Shown here one piece after another: positions 25,463 to 34,378 of a stretch of DNA of 64,000 bases. The notes under the pieces were generated by a model. That model did no database searches. It was not told where the DNA came from and saw only the letters and a list, made by a program, of their open reading frames with translations. This DNA is from Lachnospiraceae bacterium AF51-6-b8A (GTDB taxonomy: Bacteria > Bacillota > Clostridia > Lachnospirales > Lachnospiraceae): positions 625,862 through 689,861 of the forward strand of contig JAQCZH010000002.1 of the NCBI GenBank assembly GCA_027682585.1. Reading direction: 5' to 3'. Positions within the stretch are counted from its first letter, which is position 1. Every line of letters begins with the position of its first letter. The position numbers were made by a program, and so were the translations under genes.

Positions 25463-26647
25463 TTAATTGGGCAATGCTACCCTTCTCGCCCCGTCTCCGA
25501 TCTCGACCACATAGAACTCGGCATTGATTCCGGTCTTCTCCCTGTAGGCAGCCCCGACCTGCTCAATAAATGTGTCAATGGCATCATTCTTCACCAGGCT
25601 GACCGTACAGCCCCCGAAGCCTCCCCCGGTAATGCGGCTTCCGATCACGCCCGGAACCTGCCACGCCTCCTCAACCAGAATATCGACTTCCGAGCAGGAG
25701 ACCTCATAATCATCCCGCAGAGATACGTGAGAAGCATTCATCAGCTGCCCGAACTCCTCGATCCGGCCTGCCTTCAGAGCCTCTACAGCGCGAATGGTTC
25801 GCTGATTTTCATAGACAGCATGCTTGGCTCTCCTGCGGCAAACAGGATCCTGGATCAGGTCTGCGTTGGACGCGAACTCCTCCTCGCTAAGTTCACCCAG
25901 GGATTCAATATCCAGCTCCGTCTGTAATTCCTCCAGAGCCCTGGCGCACTCATTCCTCCGGTCATTGTATGCTGAATCTACCAGAGAGTGCTTAACCTTG
26001 GAATTGGTAATCAGAATCTTGGCATCCGGCAGCAGAATCGGCGCATAGTCATAAGAGAGAGCGGCGCAGTCCAGGAAAATGGCAGCGTCTTTCCTGCCCA
26101 TAGCGACAGCGAACTGATCCATAATCCCGCAGTTACAGCCATTGAAATGATTTTCAGAATACTGACCGACCAGAGCCAGATCAATATTGCTGAGCGAGTC
26201 GAATCCATAGAGATCACGGACAATCACACCGGTCAGCACTTCCAGAGAAGCAGAGGAAGAGAGGCCCGACCCATTGGGAATATCTCCGTAGATCGCCATA
26301 TCAAAACCCGCATTCAGTGTCAGCCCCTTGACCTTATCCAGAGCCCAGATTACACCCAGGGGATAGTTGGCCCAGCCATAAGCCTCCTTATAGCTGATAT
26401 CGGACAAGTCTATCTCCACAGGCTGGCCGCCTTGTATATTTACAGAGAAGAAATGGATCTTTGTGTCTTCTCTCTTTCTTGCAAGGCCGTAGGTCCCGAT
26501 CGTCAGAGCGCAGGGGAAAACATGTCCCCCGTTATAATCCGTGTGCTCCCCGATCAGGTTGACGCGGCCGGGGGAAAAGTACTCCCGGATATCACCGCCC
26601 GCTCCGAAGAGTCCCTCAAACTTATGCCGTAAATCCTCCCGATTCAT
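25463..26647 (-). CDS. galK: galactokinase
   Basis: Phosphorylates alpha-D-galactose to galactose-1-phosphate in the Leloir pathway; 394 residues. The galactokinase signature GRVNLIGEHTDYNGGH (residues 27-42), the ATP-binding PNGSGLSSSASLEVL loop and the C-terminal GSRITGGGFGGCTVSLV glycine motif are all present. I start at the ATG at 26647 with a GGGAGCAGG region upstream, rather than 48 bases further out. galT and galE are not in the window. Its GC-rich composition marks the return to core sequence after the islet. Confidence 0.96.
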   Translation of the reverse strand: MNREDLRHKFEGLFGAGGDIREYFSPGRVNLIGEHTDYNGGHVFPCALTIGTYGLARKREDTKIHFFSVNIQGGQPVEIDLSDISYKEAYGWANYPLGVIWALDKVKGLTLNAGFDMAIYGDIPNGSGLSSSASLEVLTGVIVRDLYGFDSLSNIDLALVGQYSENHFNGCNCGIMDQFAVAMGRKDAAIFLDCAALSYDYAPILLPDAKILITNSKVKHSLVDSAYNDRRNECARALEELQTELDIESLGELSEEEFASNADLIQDPVCRRRAKHAVYENQRTIRAVEALKAGRIEEFGQLMNASHVSLRDDYEVSCSEVDILVEEAWQVPGVIGSRITGGGFGGCTVSLVKNDAIDTFIEQVGAAYREKTGINAEFYVVEIGDGARRVALPN

Positions 26648-26828
26648 TTCCTGCTCCCTCTTTCCTGAAATCCCCAAATCACATGCGATCGTCACGAACT
26701 CCCATTCCTGTTCAAGGCCCCGGGCTTATTCTCCCTGCCTTTTCTTTCGCCGTCAGAATCTTTCGGATGCCTCAAGCAGCATCACAATATCATTTAAATT
26801 TTACACATCCCTCCGAAAATTGGCAACG

Positions 26829-26866
26829 AAAAAGAGCCCTCCGGCTTGGCCGAAGAGACTCTTTTT
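26829..26866 (-). terminator. terminator of the rpsF-ssb-rpsR operon
   Basis: AAAAAGAG (26829-26836) pairs with CTCTTTTT (26859-26866), with an inner CCGG/CCG pairing. On the minus strand it is followed by TTTTTCG. It lies 20 bp past the rpsR stop. Confidence 0.9.
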
Positions 26867-26885
26867 CTTGCAAAATCGCTTACAA

Positions 26886-27116
26886 TCAGTCTTCCACGTA
26901 GGGCATGATTGCAAGATGACGCGCGCGCTTGATCGCAGTGGTCAGCGCTCTCTGATGTCTGGCGCAGGTACCGGTAATACGACGGGGAAGAATCTTCCCT
27001 CTCTCGGAAACATACTTGCGCAACTGGTTGGCATCCTTATAATTAATAGCTGCCTCGCTGCCGCAGAACACGCAGACCTTTTTTCTTCTATGCGCGGGTC
27101 TTCTGTTAAAAGCCAT
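26886..27116 (-). CDS. rpsR: 30S ribosomal protein S18
   Basis: 76 residues with the S18 core ([44 protein letters not shown]). The N-terminus has a VCVFCGSE pair of cysteines (CxxC), the zinc-type form seen in some Firmicutes paralogues; four-Cys forms bind zinc, but here only two cysteines occur near the N-terminus and the remaining one is in TGTC. It is the last gene of rpsF-ssb-rpsR. Confidence 0.96.
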   Translation of the reverse strand: MAFNRRPAHRRKKVCVFCGSEAAINYKDANQLRKYVSERGKILPRRITGTCARHQRALTTAIKRARHLAIMPYVED

Positions 27117-27129
27117 GACTTAACCTCCT

Positions 27130-27576
27130 CTAGTTAAATGGAAGCTCCTCTTCAATACCGTCAGGGATGTTCATAAAGCCATCACCTGCATCTGTCGTCG
27201 GAGCCTGCTGCGGCGCTCCCAGATCTGCACCGGTATAAGAGCCATTCTGCTGGGCTGCGGCCTTGGACTCCGCGAACTCAATATTGTTCGCAATGACCTG
27301 AAAACCATAGACCATCTGGCCTTCCTTATTCTGGTAATTGTCGTTCTGGATCTCACCGTCTAATACGATTTTTGTTCCCTTGCGGAGATACTTCTCAACG
27401 AACTCGCCCAGCCTGCCAAAAGCCGTACAATTGAAGAAATCTGCGGTGGGCTGACCATCACGCTTAAATCTTCTGTCAACGGCGATGGAAAATCTGGCAA
27501 TTGCGTTATTGTTGGCACCGCCGTAGCGAACCTCGGGATCTCTCGTCAAGCGTCCCATAAGAATGAGTTTATTCAT
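27130..27576 (-). CDS. ssb: single-stranded DNA-binding protein
   Basis: 148 residues: an OB-fold domain (LMGRLTRDPEVRYG, FFNCTAFGRLGEFVEKYLRKG) and a short Gln/Ala/Gly-rich linker ending in the acidic protein-interaction tail EEELPFN. It protects single-stranded DNA at forks and recruits repair proteins. Placement between rpsF and rpsR is the conserved Firmicutes arrangement. Confidence 0.97.
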   Translation of the reverse strand: MNKLILMGRLTRDPEVRYGGANNNAIARFSIAVDRRFKRDGQPTADFFNCTAFGRLGEFVEKYLRKGTKIVLDGEIQNDNYQNKEGQMVYGFQVIANNIEFAESKAAAQQNGSYTGADLGAPQQAPTTDAGDGFMNIPDGIEEELPFN

Positions 27577-27615
27577 CTGATCTCCTATCTGCAGCGAAAT
27601 ACTTCGCTGTGCTAA

Positions 27616-27906
27616 TTACTGCTCGTCCCTGCGAACAAATAAGAAGCGAAGAACATTGTCCATGATGCGGATATCACCTTCCAGCTGAGCGGGAACACTG
27701 GTCTCTGCCTCAAACTGAATGTAGTAGTAGAAGGCCTCACCCATATTCTGGATCTCGTAAGCGAGCTTCTGCTTGCCCTTCTCCTCTACGTCCGTCACAG
27801 TGCCGCCGACACGGGTAATGTAACCCTTTGCCTTCTCAACGACAGCTGCTCTGGCATCATCTTCGATCTTAGCATTAACAACGAGTGCTAATTCATACTT
27901 TGCCAT
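27616..27906 (-). CDS. rpsF: 30S ribosomal protein S6
   Basis: 96 residues beginning MAKYELALVVNAKIEDDARA, with the S6 signature GKQKLAYEIQNMGEAFYYYIQFEAE. First gene of rpsF-ssb-rpsR. A good ribosome site (GAAGGAGG) and a promoter with a short structured leader lie upstream. Confidence 0.97.
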   Translation of the reverse strand: MAKYELALVVNAKIEDDARAAVVEKAKGYITRVGGTVTDVEEKGKQKLAYEIQNMGEAFYYYIQFEAETSVPAQLEGDIRIMDNVLRFLFVRRDEQ

Positions 27907-27931
27907 TGCGTCTAACCTCCTTCTGGTCTTG

Positions 27932-27960
27932 TGGCCCCGGCACTCATGCTCCGGAGCAAG
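27932..27960 (-). promoter_or_regulatory. hairpin in the rpsF leader, possible S6:S18 autoregulatory element
   Basis: On the minus strand a stem forms from GCTCC/GGGGC with an inner GCA/TGC pair and unpaired bases near a CCG trinucleotide. It lies between the predicted transcription start and the rpsF ribosome site. S6:S18 leaders of Firmicutes carry a CCG in a bulge, but the fit here is approximate. Confidence 0.35.
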
Positions 27961-27987
27961 GAATATTTACATATACCACGAATTGAT

Positions 27988-28016
27988 ATTCTATCATGGA
28001 AATCAGCAGGCCGCAA
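27988..28016 (-). promoter_or_regulatory. promoter of rpsF-ssb-rpsR
   Basis: TTGCGG (28016-28011) and TAGAAT (27993-27988) on the minus strand, 17 bp apart, about 80 bp before rpsF. Confidence 0.65.
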
Positions 28017-28134
28017 GAGTCAGTTTGTGCGCTACGGTGCCGCGTGGCCGCGAGTCGCGGCGTATCACCCGTGTGCCACCGTGTATCAGCGTCATTCCAT
28101 TCTATCCTGAATAATGTGTTCGACTTTCCTTTTT

Positions 28135-28338
28135 TTATAATGCAGGGGAATTTCTCTGCCCACTCACCTTCCGTATGCTCTTCTCCACTTTATTTCTTGG
28201 CAGCAGGAGCAAATGCCCGCAGCCCAGGCACTCCAGGCGAATGTCCGCCCCCACCCGCAGAAGCTTCCAGTCTCTGCTCCCGCAGGGGTGGGGCTTTTTC
28301 ATCGTAACAATGTCACCGACATGCAAATCCATGGGCAT
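28135..28338 (-). CDS. DUF951 domain-containing protein
   Basis: A 67-residue protein of the DUF951 family, usually found beside rpsF in Firmicutes. It has the conserved DLHVGDIVTMKKPHPCGS start, the W-x-x-L-R-V-G-A-D-I-R-L-E-C-L-G-C-G core and a basic LPRNKVEKSIRKV end. The CGS and CLGCG cysteines could bind zinc. The ATG at 28338 has AGGAGAG upstream; the longer frame to 28509 overlaps the sirtuin gene and is not credible. The last ~9 residues (GQRNSPAL) look like a non-conserved tail. Molecular function unknown. Confidence 0.85.
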   Translation of the reverse strand: MPMDLHVGDIVTMKKPHPCGSRDWKLLRVGADIRLECLGCGHLLLLPRNKVEKSIRKVSGQRNSPAL

Positions 28339-28444
28339 AGCCTCTCTCCTAATCTGTCTCTTGCCAGGGCCATTGATCAACAAAATCCCCGCGGCCCTCT
28401 TCATCCCGCAAATCCGCTTAAGACACGCAAGTCTCGGGCCTTTC

Positions 28445-29263
28445 CTACACCTTGATCTTCCCCAGGATCTCCCCGATCGAACCGTGGATGACCAGATCCG
28501 CCAGCTCATCTTGGGCGGTTGCGTCCCGGTTGATCAGAACCAGATGTTCCCCCTGATAATAGCGAATAAAACCTGCTGCCGGGTACACCGTCAGAGAGGT
28601 TCCCCCAATAATGAGAAGATCCGCCTCCTCAATCGCCTGCAGAGCGCCATGGATAACTTTCTCATCCAGCCCCTCCTCATAGAGAACCACATCCGGCTTG
28701 ATGATTCCGCCGCAGTTCGGGCAGCGGGGCACAGGCGCCTCATCGTCCCTGTGCGCCAGCAGATAGGCCCCATCAAAGAAATGCCCGCAGGACATGCAGT
28801 GATTCCTGTGAACAGATCCATGCAGTTCGAAGACCTTCCTGCTGCCCGCCCGCTGATGCAGTCCGTCAATATTCTGAGTGATGACGGCGGATAACTTGCC
28901 GGCGGCCTCCAGTTCCGCCAGTTTTCTGTGAGCGGCATTGGGCTCAATGTTTCCGTCCCCCTGTCCCCTCCTGGCGGAAGGCTTGCTCCGGGCAACCGTC
29001 TTCGGATCCAAAAGACCGGCTACAAGCAGCTTGTCGAAGTAAAAGCGATAGAAATCCTCCGGCTGGCGCATGAAGAAAGAATGGCTCAGAATCGTCTCCG
29101 GCGGATACTTATAGTGCTCGTGATAGAGTCCGTCCTGACTGCGGAAGTCCTTAAGACCGCTCTCTGTGCTGACGCCGGCTCCACCGAAGAAGACGATCTC
29201 AGAGGCTCCGTCGATCAGCGCCTGCAGACTCCTGATCTGCTCGTCCAAATTTCGGCTGTTCAT
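28445..29263 (-). CDS. NAD-dependent protein deacylase, Sir2 family
   Basis: 272-residue sirtuin that removes acyl groups from lysine using NAD. The NAD motifs GAGVSTESGLKDFR and TQNIDGLHQRAG are present, as is the catalytic His in ELHGSVHRNHC. A zinc module C-x2-C ... C-x2-C (CMSC, CPNC) and the GTSLTVYPAAGF nucleotide loop complete the family pattern. An insertion rich in Arg/Gly/Ser (ARSKPSARRGQGDGN, about residues 92-106) lengthens a surface loop. It sits between rsmI and the DUF951 gene with its own ribosome site. Confidence 0.94.
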   Translation of the reverse strand: MNSRNLDEQIRSLQALIDGASEIVFFGGAGVSTESGLKDFRSQDGLYHEHYKYPPETILSHSFFMRQPEDFYRFYFDKLLVAGLLDPKTVARSKPSARRGQGDGNIEPNAAHRKLAELEAAGKLSAVITQNIDGLHQRAGSRKVFELHGSVHRNHCMSCGHFFDGAYLLAHRDDEAPVPRCPNCGGIIKPDVVLYEEGLDEKVIHGALQAIEEADLLIIGGTSLTVYPAAGFIRYYQGEHLVLINRDATAQDELADLVIHGSIGEILGKIKV

Positions 29264-29311
29264 ACCGCACTCCTTCCCGCCTGATGCTCTGCCCCAATGC
29301 CATCCGCTCCC

Positions 29312-30190
29312 TTACAACTCTGACCCCGGCTCTTTCGCCGACTTGTTCCCCTTCAACAGTTCCGCATAGACTTCCCGCTTGGAAATCCCCCGATCCCTGG
29401 CCACTGCCTTCATGGCATCCCTCTTGTCCAGTCCCTGATCCAGATAGAGCTGCATGTGACGGTCCAGATCCATCTCCTCCCAGCGGGCCCGATCCTCTGA
29501 ATCTGTCTCCTCCCAGGACTTGCCCTCAATGACCAGAACATACTCGCCGCGGGGATCCTTCTTATGATAGTAGTCCAGGCTCTGCCCCAGAGTCATCCGC
29601 ATTTTCTCCTCATGCTTCTTGGTCAGTTCCCTGGCAATGGTCAGCTTCCTCTCGCATCCAAGCGCCGCTTCCAGATCTATCAGAGTCTGCTTAAGACGAT
29701 GCGGTGCCTCGTAAATGACCATCGTCCTGGACTCGCTCTTAAGTTCCTCTAGAATTCTGATCTTCTCTTTCTTATCTCTTGGAAGAAATGCCTCAAAGGC
29801 GAAACGTCTGCAGGCCTGGCCAGAAGAAGTTACTGCTGCAATCACTGCCGCAGGACCGGGAACAGCATAGACTGAGATCCCCGCCTCATAACACATGCGG
29901 GTCAGTTCCTCGCCCGGATCAGAGATCCCGGGCGTCCCCGCATCTGTAATACAGGCGACTGTCGCGCCCGCCTGCATTTTCCCGATCAGGGATTTCGCCT
30001 TGTCGATCTTATTGAACTCATGGTAGGCCGTCATGGGCGTATGGATATTGAAATGCCGCAAAAGCTTCATGGAATTGCGCGTATCTTCCGCGGCAATCAG
30101 ATCCGCCTCACTTAAGATGCGAACCGCCCGGAAGGTCATATCCTCAAGATTTCCGATGGGCGTCGCCACCAGGTAGAGACATCCTGCCAT
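29312..30190 (-). CDS. rsmI: 16S rRNA (cytidine(1402)-2'-O)-methyltransferase
   Basis: 292 residues, tetrapyrrole-methylase fold. The conserved start GCLYLVATPIGNLEDMTFRA, AEDTRNSMKLLRHF, CITDAGTPGISDPGEEL and the TMVIYEAPHRLKQTL motif identify RsmI. The helix-turn-helix-like C-terminus (GISKREVYAELL) is typical of the family. It follows the trmN6-like gene in the conserved holB-ricT-trmN6-rsmI order. Confidence 0.96.
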   Translation of the reverse strand: MAGCLYLVATPIGNLEDMTFRAVRILSEADLIAAEDTRNSMKLLRHFNIHTPMTAYHEFNKIDKAKSLIGKMQAGATVACITDAGTPGISDPGEELTRMCYEAGISVYAVPGPAAVIAAVTSSGQACRRFAFEAFLPRDKKEKIRILEELKSESRTMVIYEAPHRLKQTLIDLEAALGCERKLTIARELTKKHEEKMRMTLGQSLDYYHKKDPRGEYVLVIEGKSWEETDSEDRARWEEMDLDRHMQLYLDQGLDKRDAMKAVARDRGISKREVYAELLKGNKSAKEPGSEL

Positions 30191-30275
30191 TGCTCACTCC
30201 TCTTTTTACAAGAATGTTCCAGTAAATCCACCGCCTGCCCGGACACATGTGCACCGCTTTCAGCCTGCGCACAAA

Positions 30276-30306
30276 GAACCCGCAGGATCCATCAGAGAGC
30301 GGGTCC
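30276..30306 (-). terminator. possible terminator at the end of the trmN6-like gene
   Basis: GACCCGC/GCGGGTTC pairing around the stop codon of the trmN6-like gene, followed on the minus strand by TTCTTTG. Moderate strength. Confidence 0.45.
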
Positions 30307-31083
30307 CTCCCTTTTTCTTTCTTCCCCTGTATCCCCATCAAAATAGAGTCTCTTCACCTCATCCGTGTACAGACCCTGGTCTTGATAAATCATCAGGGGC
30401 GGCTCTACCTTAAGCCTGCTTCGCCCGCCTCTGACCCCTTCCACCAGAACCATATTGGGTTCCCGATCCGCATAGGGGTGAACCAGGCGCATGCGCTTTG
30501 GCTCCAATCCATAGTCGTGCATAAGAGTCATGATCTCTACCAGGCGAAAGGGCCGATGAACGAAATAAGAACGGCCGCCAGGTCTTAATACCCTGGCAGC
30601 CTCCCTGACCACATCCTCCAGAGAACAGAGCAGCTCATGTCTGGCAATGGCCATAGCGTCTGAGGGGTTGGTCAGGCCATGTTTATCCGTCATATAGGGC
30701 GGATTACAGGTGACCACATCAAAAGAAGCCGCGCCGAAAATCTCATGTGCCCGCTTCAGATCTCCCTCCACAATTTCAATGCAGTTCTCTAGTCCATTGA
30801 GGGCCACGCTTCGTCGGGCCATATCACAGGAGGCCGCCTGTATCTCCAAAGCCCTGTATTCCGCCTTTCCATATCGAGCCTCCATCAGGATTGGGATCAC
30901 ACCGGTGCCGGTTCCCAGATCGAGTACCCTGTCGCCCTCTTTATTCCTGGCAAATGCTGCCAGAAGGACAGCATCCATGCCAAAGCAAAACCGTCTGGGG
31001 CTCTGAATGATCTGATAGCCCTTTCGATCCAAGCTGTCTGCCCGCTCGCCCTCATGCACAAGCTCCTGCTGCCAACGATCCAT
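30292..31083 (-). CDS. tRNA1(Val) (adenine(37)-N6)-methyltransferase-like protein
   Basis: 263-residue class I methyltransferase of the TrmN6/YabB group. GYQIIQSPRRFCFGMDAVLLAAFA at the N-terminus, the SAM motif VLDLGTGTGVIPILM and the amino-methyltransferase motif NPPYMT are clear. It modifies N6 of adenine in RNA, most likely a tRNA. It follows ricT, as in Bacillus where the homologue is yabB. Confidence 0.9.
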   Translation of the reverse strand: MDRWQQELVHEGERADSLDRKGYQIIQSPRRFCFGMDAVLLAAFARNKEGDRVLDLGTGTGVIPILMEARYGKAEYRALEIQAASCDMARRSVALNGLENCIEIVEGDLKRAHEIFGAASFDVVTCNPPYMTDKHGLTNPSDAMAIARHELLCSLEDVVREAARVLRPGGRSYFVHRPFRLVEIMTLMHDYGLEPKRMRLVHPYADREPNMVLVEGVRGGRSRLKVEPPLMIYQDQGLYTDEVKRLYFDGDTGEERKREGPAL

Positions 31084-31146
31084 CTCTCTCCTGTCTCTGT
31101 ATTCTCTCCTGTGGCCCGGGCCCTGCTTAGAACGATTCCGATGCCA

Positions 31147-31254
31147 CCTCTTCTATCTCGCTCTCTTCATCTCTGCTCTCTCCTGCAGCCCGGGCTGCAC
31201 ATGGAACTATCCGTTGTGCCTCTTCTATCTCACTCTGCGTCTCTGCTCTCCTGC
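31147..31254. repeat. two imperfect direct repeats at and beyond the 3' end of ricT
   Basis: CCTCTTCTATCTC(G/A)CTCT followed by TCTCTGCTCTC(TC)CTGC occurs at 31147-31196 and again at 31219-31254, with an offset of 72 bp. The second copy encodes the last residues and stop codon of RicT; the first lies beyond the stop. Confidence 0.7.
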
Positions 31255-32468
31255 CTGCGGCTGTACCCGCTCTTGGAATAGCCTCCGTTGCCGCCTGCTC
31301 CATCTGTCCTTCGCGAGCCACGTGACTGCTGAACGAACCGATCATATCTCTTTGGATTTGCTCCGGCGCTTCTCTCTCTTTTCTGGCCGCCCCTGTCCGA
31401 ACAATCTTTCCCCTGACTGCCGCGTCGGCCACCGCGAGAATATTCCCTCTCGGGATCCTGATTTCTGCGCCCCTCTGTCTCGACGCCTTCCTGTATGCGA
31501 TTTCCCCTGCCGCGTCGACTCTCCCTGGCACGATTCTCTCGCCTGTCCTGTTCCCGGGAATTCGAATTCCTGCGACCTCCGCTGCCGGATCCCGGATTCT
31601 CCGCACTCTCTGCCTTGTCCCTGCCGGCCCGATTGCCCGGTTTCCTGCGGCCTCTATGGGCCACAAAGGTCAGATCCTCCGCCGGATATTCTGCAATATC
31701 TTTCTCGTCGCCATTTTCAACAACAACGCGGGCTGTCTGCCGCAGAACATTAATATTCTGGATATAGCCCTCCTTCCCGTCAGGAACCGTAACAATATCT
31801 CCGACACGAGGCATCCGGGCATTGAGGTACTCATACGTATCCTCCTCATTCTTCAGACAGCACATGAGTCTTCCGCAGAGACCGGAAATCTTGCCTGGAT
31901 TTAAAGAGAGGCTCTGCTCCTTAGCCATCTTAATCGACACCGGGACGAAGTCTGTCAGCCAGGATTTGCAACAGAGTTCCCTGCCGCAGGGACCGATTCC
32001 TCCCATGATACGGGTCTCATCACGGACACCAATCTGGCGCAGCTCAATTCTGGTGTGAAAAATCGAAGCCAGATCCCGAACCAGACTGCGGAAATCCACC
32101 CTTTCATCCGCCGTGAAATAAAAGAGCAGCTTATTATTCTCGAAAGTGTACTCAGCGTCCACCAGTTTCATGTCCAGTCCGTGTTCATGAATCTTCTTCT
32201 TGCAGATGGCAAAAGCCTCTTTCTCCTTCTTGCGATTCTGCTCCTGACGAGCCAGATCATCCTCGGTCGCCTCGCGGATGATCTCCCTGACCGGATGCTT
32301 GATCTTATCATCTGGAATCTGGCGGGGATTCATACGAATCTCTCCCAGTTCTCTGCCCCTGGCCGTCTCCACCAGGACCTGATCTCCAATCTTCAGATCC
32401 CGATCCCCCGGGGAAAAATAATAGATCCTGCCGGTGCCTCGAAAACGCACGCCCGTAATCCTTGCCAT
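31230..32468 (-). CDS. ricT: RicT/YaaT-like PSP1-domain protein with long Arg/Gly-rich tail
   Basis: 412 residues. The first ~270 are a standard PSP1-domain protein (FRGTGRIYYFSPGD, ARGRELGEIR, PCGRELCCKSWL, NPGKISGLCGRLMCCLKNE), including the cysteines that in Bacillus RicT help bind Fe-S clusters of the RicAFT complex acting with RNase Y. The remaining ~135 residues are an Arg/Gly/Ser/Glu-rich, low-complexity tail (RESRRGRGNR, GGRRGSQGKD, SRGSRRTDGAGGNGG) that is RGG-like and probably disordered. Typical homologues end near residue 280-310. It lies four bases after holB in the conserved order. Confidence 0.93.
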   Translation of the reverse strand: MARITGVRFRGTGRIYYFSPGDRDLKIGDQVLVETARGRELGEIRMNPRQIPDDKIKHPVREIIREATEDDLARQEQNRKKEKEAFAICKKKIHEHGLDMKLVDAEYTFENNKLLFYFTADERVDFRSLVRDLASIFHTRIELRQIGVRDETRIMGGIGPCGRELCCKSWLTDFVPVSIKMAKEQSLSLNPGKISGLCGRLMCCLKNEEDTYEYLNARMPRVGDIVTVPDGKEGYIQNINVLRQTARVVVENGDEKDIAEYPAEDLTFVAHRGRRKPGNRAGRDKAESAENPGSGSGGRRNSNSREQDRRENRARESRRGRGNRIQEGVETEGRRNQDPEREYSRGGRRGSQGKDCSDRGGQKRERSAGANPKRYDRFVQQSRGSRRTDGAGGNGGYSKSGYSRRQESRDAE

Positions 32469-32471
32469 GTT

Positions 32472-33464
32472 CTATCTCCGTTCTTCCCGCATGCACTCCA
32501 TGAGCTGCTGCAGAATTAAATCTGTATTCACATTCGCGGCATCCTTCCTGCGGCAGGATTCGATCGCCTCGAAAATTTCCTCCAAATGCCGATAAGAAAG
32601 TCCGTCTGCCAGTCGTTTGATCTGATAGACCTGATCCGCGAAAATCAGTCTGTCCACCTGCTCTGTCGCTTTATATAATAGCACATCACGGTAGAAGACC
32701 ATGAGCAGGTCCAGGGAATCCATCAAGGGCTCCTTCCTCTCCTGCATCTTGCTGATCCACATGATCCGATCCGCATAGGTCATTTCAGAAATACGCCGAA
32801 CCAGAGAGAGCACCAGATCCTTACGGTCCACAAAATCCTGAGACTGCGCCAGGGCAATCGCTTTACCCATATTTCCCTGAGCGAAAGCCACACTCATGTC
32901 CGCCTGGTAGTCCGGAATCCCATAACGTTTCATGAGTTCTCTGCGCACAAGATCATCCGGTACCGGTTTGGTCTCCAGCAGGATGCAGCGGGATCGGATG
33001 GTCGGAAGAAAAGCCTGCGCATTCTTCGTCAGCAAGAGAATCACCGCGTAGGAGGGCGGCTCTTCAATGGTCTTTAAGAGAGCGTTCTGCGCCTGTTCAT
33101 TCATCTTCTCCGCTTCATCAACGATATAGACCTTGTATGCGCTGTTGTAAGGACGGATAACAACATCGCTGTTGATCTGACTTCGAATATCGTCCACTGA
33201 AATGGTCGCCGGCTTCTCATGGGTCAGATAAATGATATCCGGCTGATTATGGCTCATCGTCTGCCGGCAATGACGGCAGTGTCCGCAGGCATCCGGTCCT
33301 TTCTCCTCGCAGAGCAGAGTCTGCGCGAAAGCCTCCGCCAGCATCCGTTTGCCGGATCCCTCCTCCCCGCTGATTATATAGGCATGAGAGACCTTCTGAT
33401 TCTGCAGCGCATTTCTCAAATGTTCCTTCAGTTCTTCCTGACCGATGATATCCGCAAACCTCAT
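32472..33464 (-). CDS. holB: DNA polymerase III subunit delta'
   Basis: 330-residue clamp-loader subunit. The AAA+ core has ISGEEGSGKRMLAEAFA, a zinc knuckle CGHCRHC, the VYIVDEAEKMNEQAQNALLKTIEEPP box and the IRSRC motif of delta'. It opens and loads the sliding clamp with DnaX and HolA. The next gene ricT starts three bases on. Confidence 0.93.
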   Translation of the reverse strand: MRFADIIGQEELKEHLRNALQNQKVSHAYIISGEEGSGKRMLAEAFAQTLLCEEKGPDACGHCRHCRQTMSHNQPDIIYLTHEKPATISVDDIRSQINSDVVIRPYNSAYKVYIVDEAEKMNEQAQNALLKTIEEPPSYAVILLLTKNAQAFLPTIRSRCILLETKPVPDDLVRRELMKRYGIPDYQADMSVAFAQGNMGKAIALAQSQDFVDRKDLVLSLVRRISEMTYADRIMWISKMQERKEPLMDSLDLLMVFYRDVLLYKATEQVDRLIFADQVYQIKRLADGLSYRHLEEIFEAIESCRRKDAANVNTDLILQQLMECMREERR

Positions 33465-33566
33465 AGCTTCCCTCTCTCACTCCCCGCCGCCTGTTCTTTG
33501 GACACTCCTCTTATTCTCCAGCGGTAACTTTCAAACGCGGAATATACACTCCTGAATATCCCATTC

Positions 33567-34184
33567 TCATAAACAAGAGCATGCACGCTTCGCGCGTTTT
33601 CTCCTTTCGCGGATAAAAGCAGCAATCTGCCTTTTCGTCTCCTCCAGATCCAAATTCTCAAACCGGTGCCTGATCCCAGCCCGGCACAGGCGATCCTCTG
33701 AGAAATCTTCCTGATCCGCCAGGAACCTGCGGCAGAGCTCCGCGTACCTGGGCATTTCCTGCTCCCGCTCCCTGGCCAGAGCTCTGGCCAGCCGTTCACC
33801 GTCATCAAGATAAACATAGATATCGCAGACCGCCCGCTCCCCGAAGTAGGATCGAATCCTGCAATAGGCCTCCGGGGTTGTAATCAGCAGATAATCATGA
33901 CTGCTTAAGTCTATGCTGCCATCATCCGCGGTAAAATAATTCCACTCCCCGCACATAGTCTGATAAGTGCGCTGTTCAATAACCTTGCCGTCATCGACCA
34001 AAGCCTGCATCCCGGTCTGATCTACAAAATGATAGTCGATGCCCTCTCTCTCCCCCTCCCGCATAGGACGCGTGGTATAGGGAACCACAGGAGTCAGTTC
34101 AAGAACCGGATCCTCCATTAATTTCTTGTAAATACTGTCCTTACCCGAGGCAGACTTGCCCAGAATACAAAAAATCTCAGCCAT
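33567..34184 (-). CDS. guanylate-kinase-like nucleotide kinase
   Basis: 205-residue P-loop kinase of the guanylate kinase family. The P-loop is GKSASGKDS in place of GPSGAGKGT, then VPYTTRPMREGEREGIDYHFV (GMP-binding type), and a lid region rich in Arg. The C-terminal third is divergent and highly basic. It occupies the place where Bacillus has thymidylate kinase (between the decarboxylase-fold gene and holB). A second, canonical gmk is expected elsewhere, so this may be a specialised paralogue. AAGGA is eight bases before the ATG. Confidence 0.78.
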   Translation of the reverse strand: MAEIFCILGKSASGKDSIYKKLMEDPVLELTPVVPYTTRPMREGEREGIDYHFVDQTGMQALVDDGKVIEQRTYQTMCGEWNYFTADDGSIDLSSHDYLLITTPEAYCRIRSYFGERAVCDIYVYLDDGERLARALAREREQEMPRYAELCRRFLADQEDFSEDRLCRAGIRHRFENLDLEETKRQIAAFIRERRKRAKRACSCL

Positions 34185-34378
34185 ATTTTCCTTCCGCTTT
34201 CACGTCTGTCACGTCCGCAGATCTTGCCACAGAATTCACGACCAGAGTTCTTCTCCCCTTTGTCCTGCAGATATCCTGTCTCTTACGCCCTTTTGCGGGC
34301 ATCCCCCTGCGGCAAATAACTTTTGACGCTACCATCTGACGATAATGAATCCCGACAAGAGGCCGACGAAAAGAAGTC

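Noticed and set aside
31127..31666. 179-codon frame overlapping the RicT tail in another frame
   Set aside because: It is produced by the low-complexity, GC-rich tail of ricT; no start signal and no recognisable domain.
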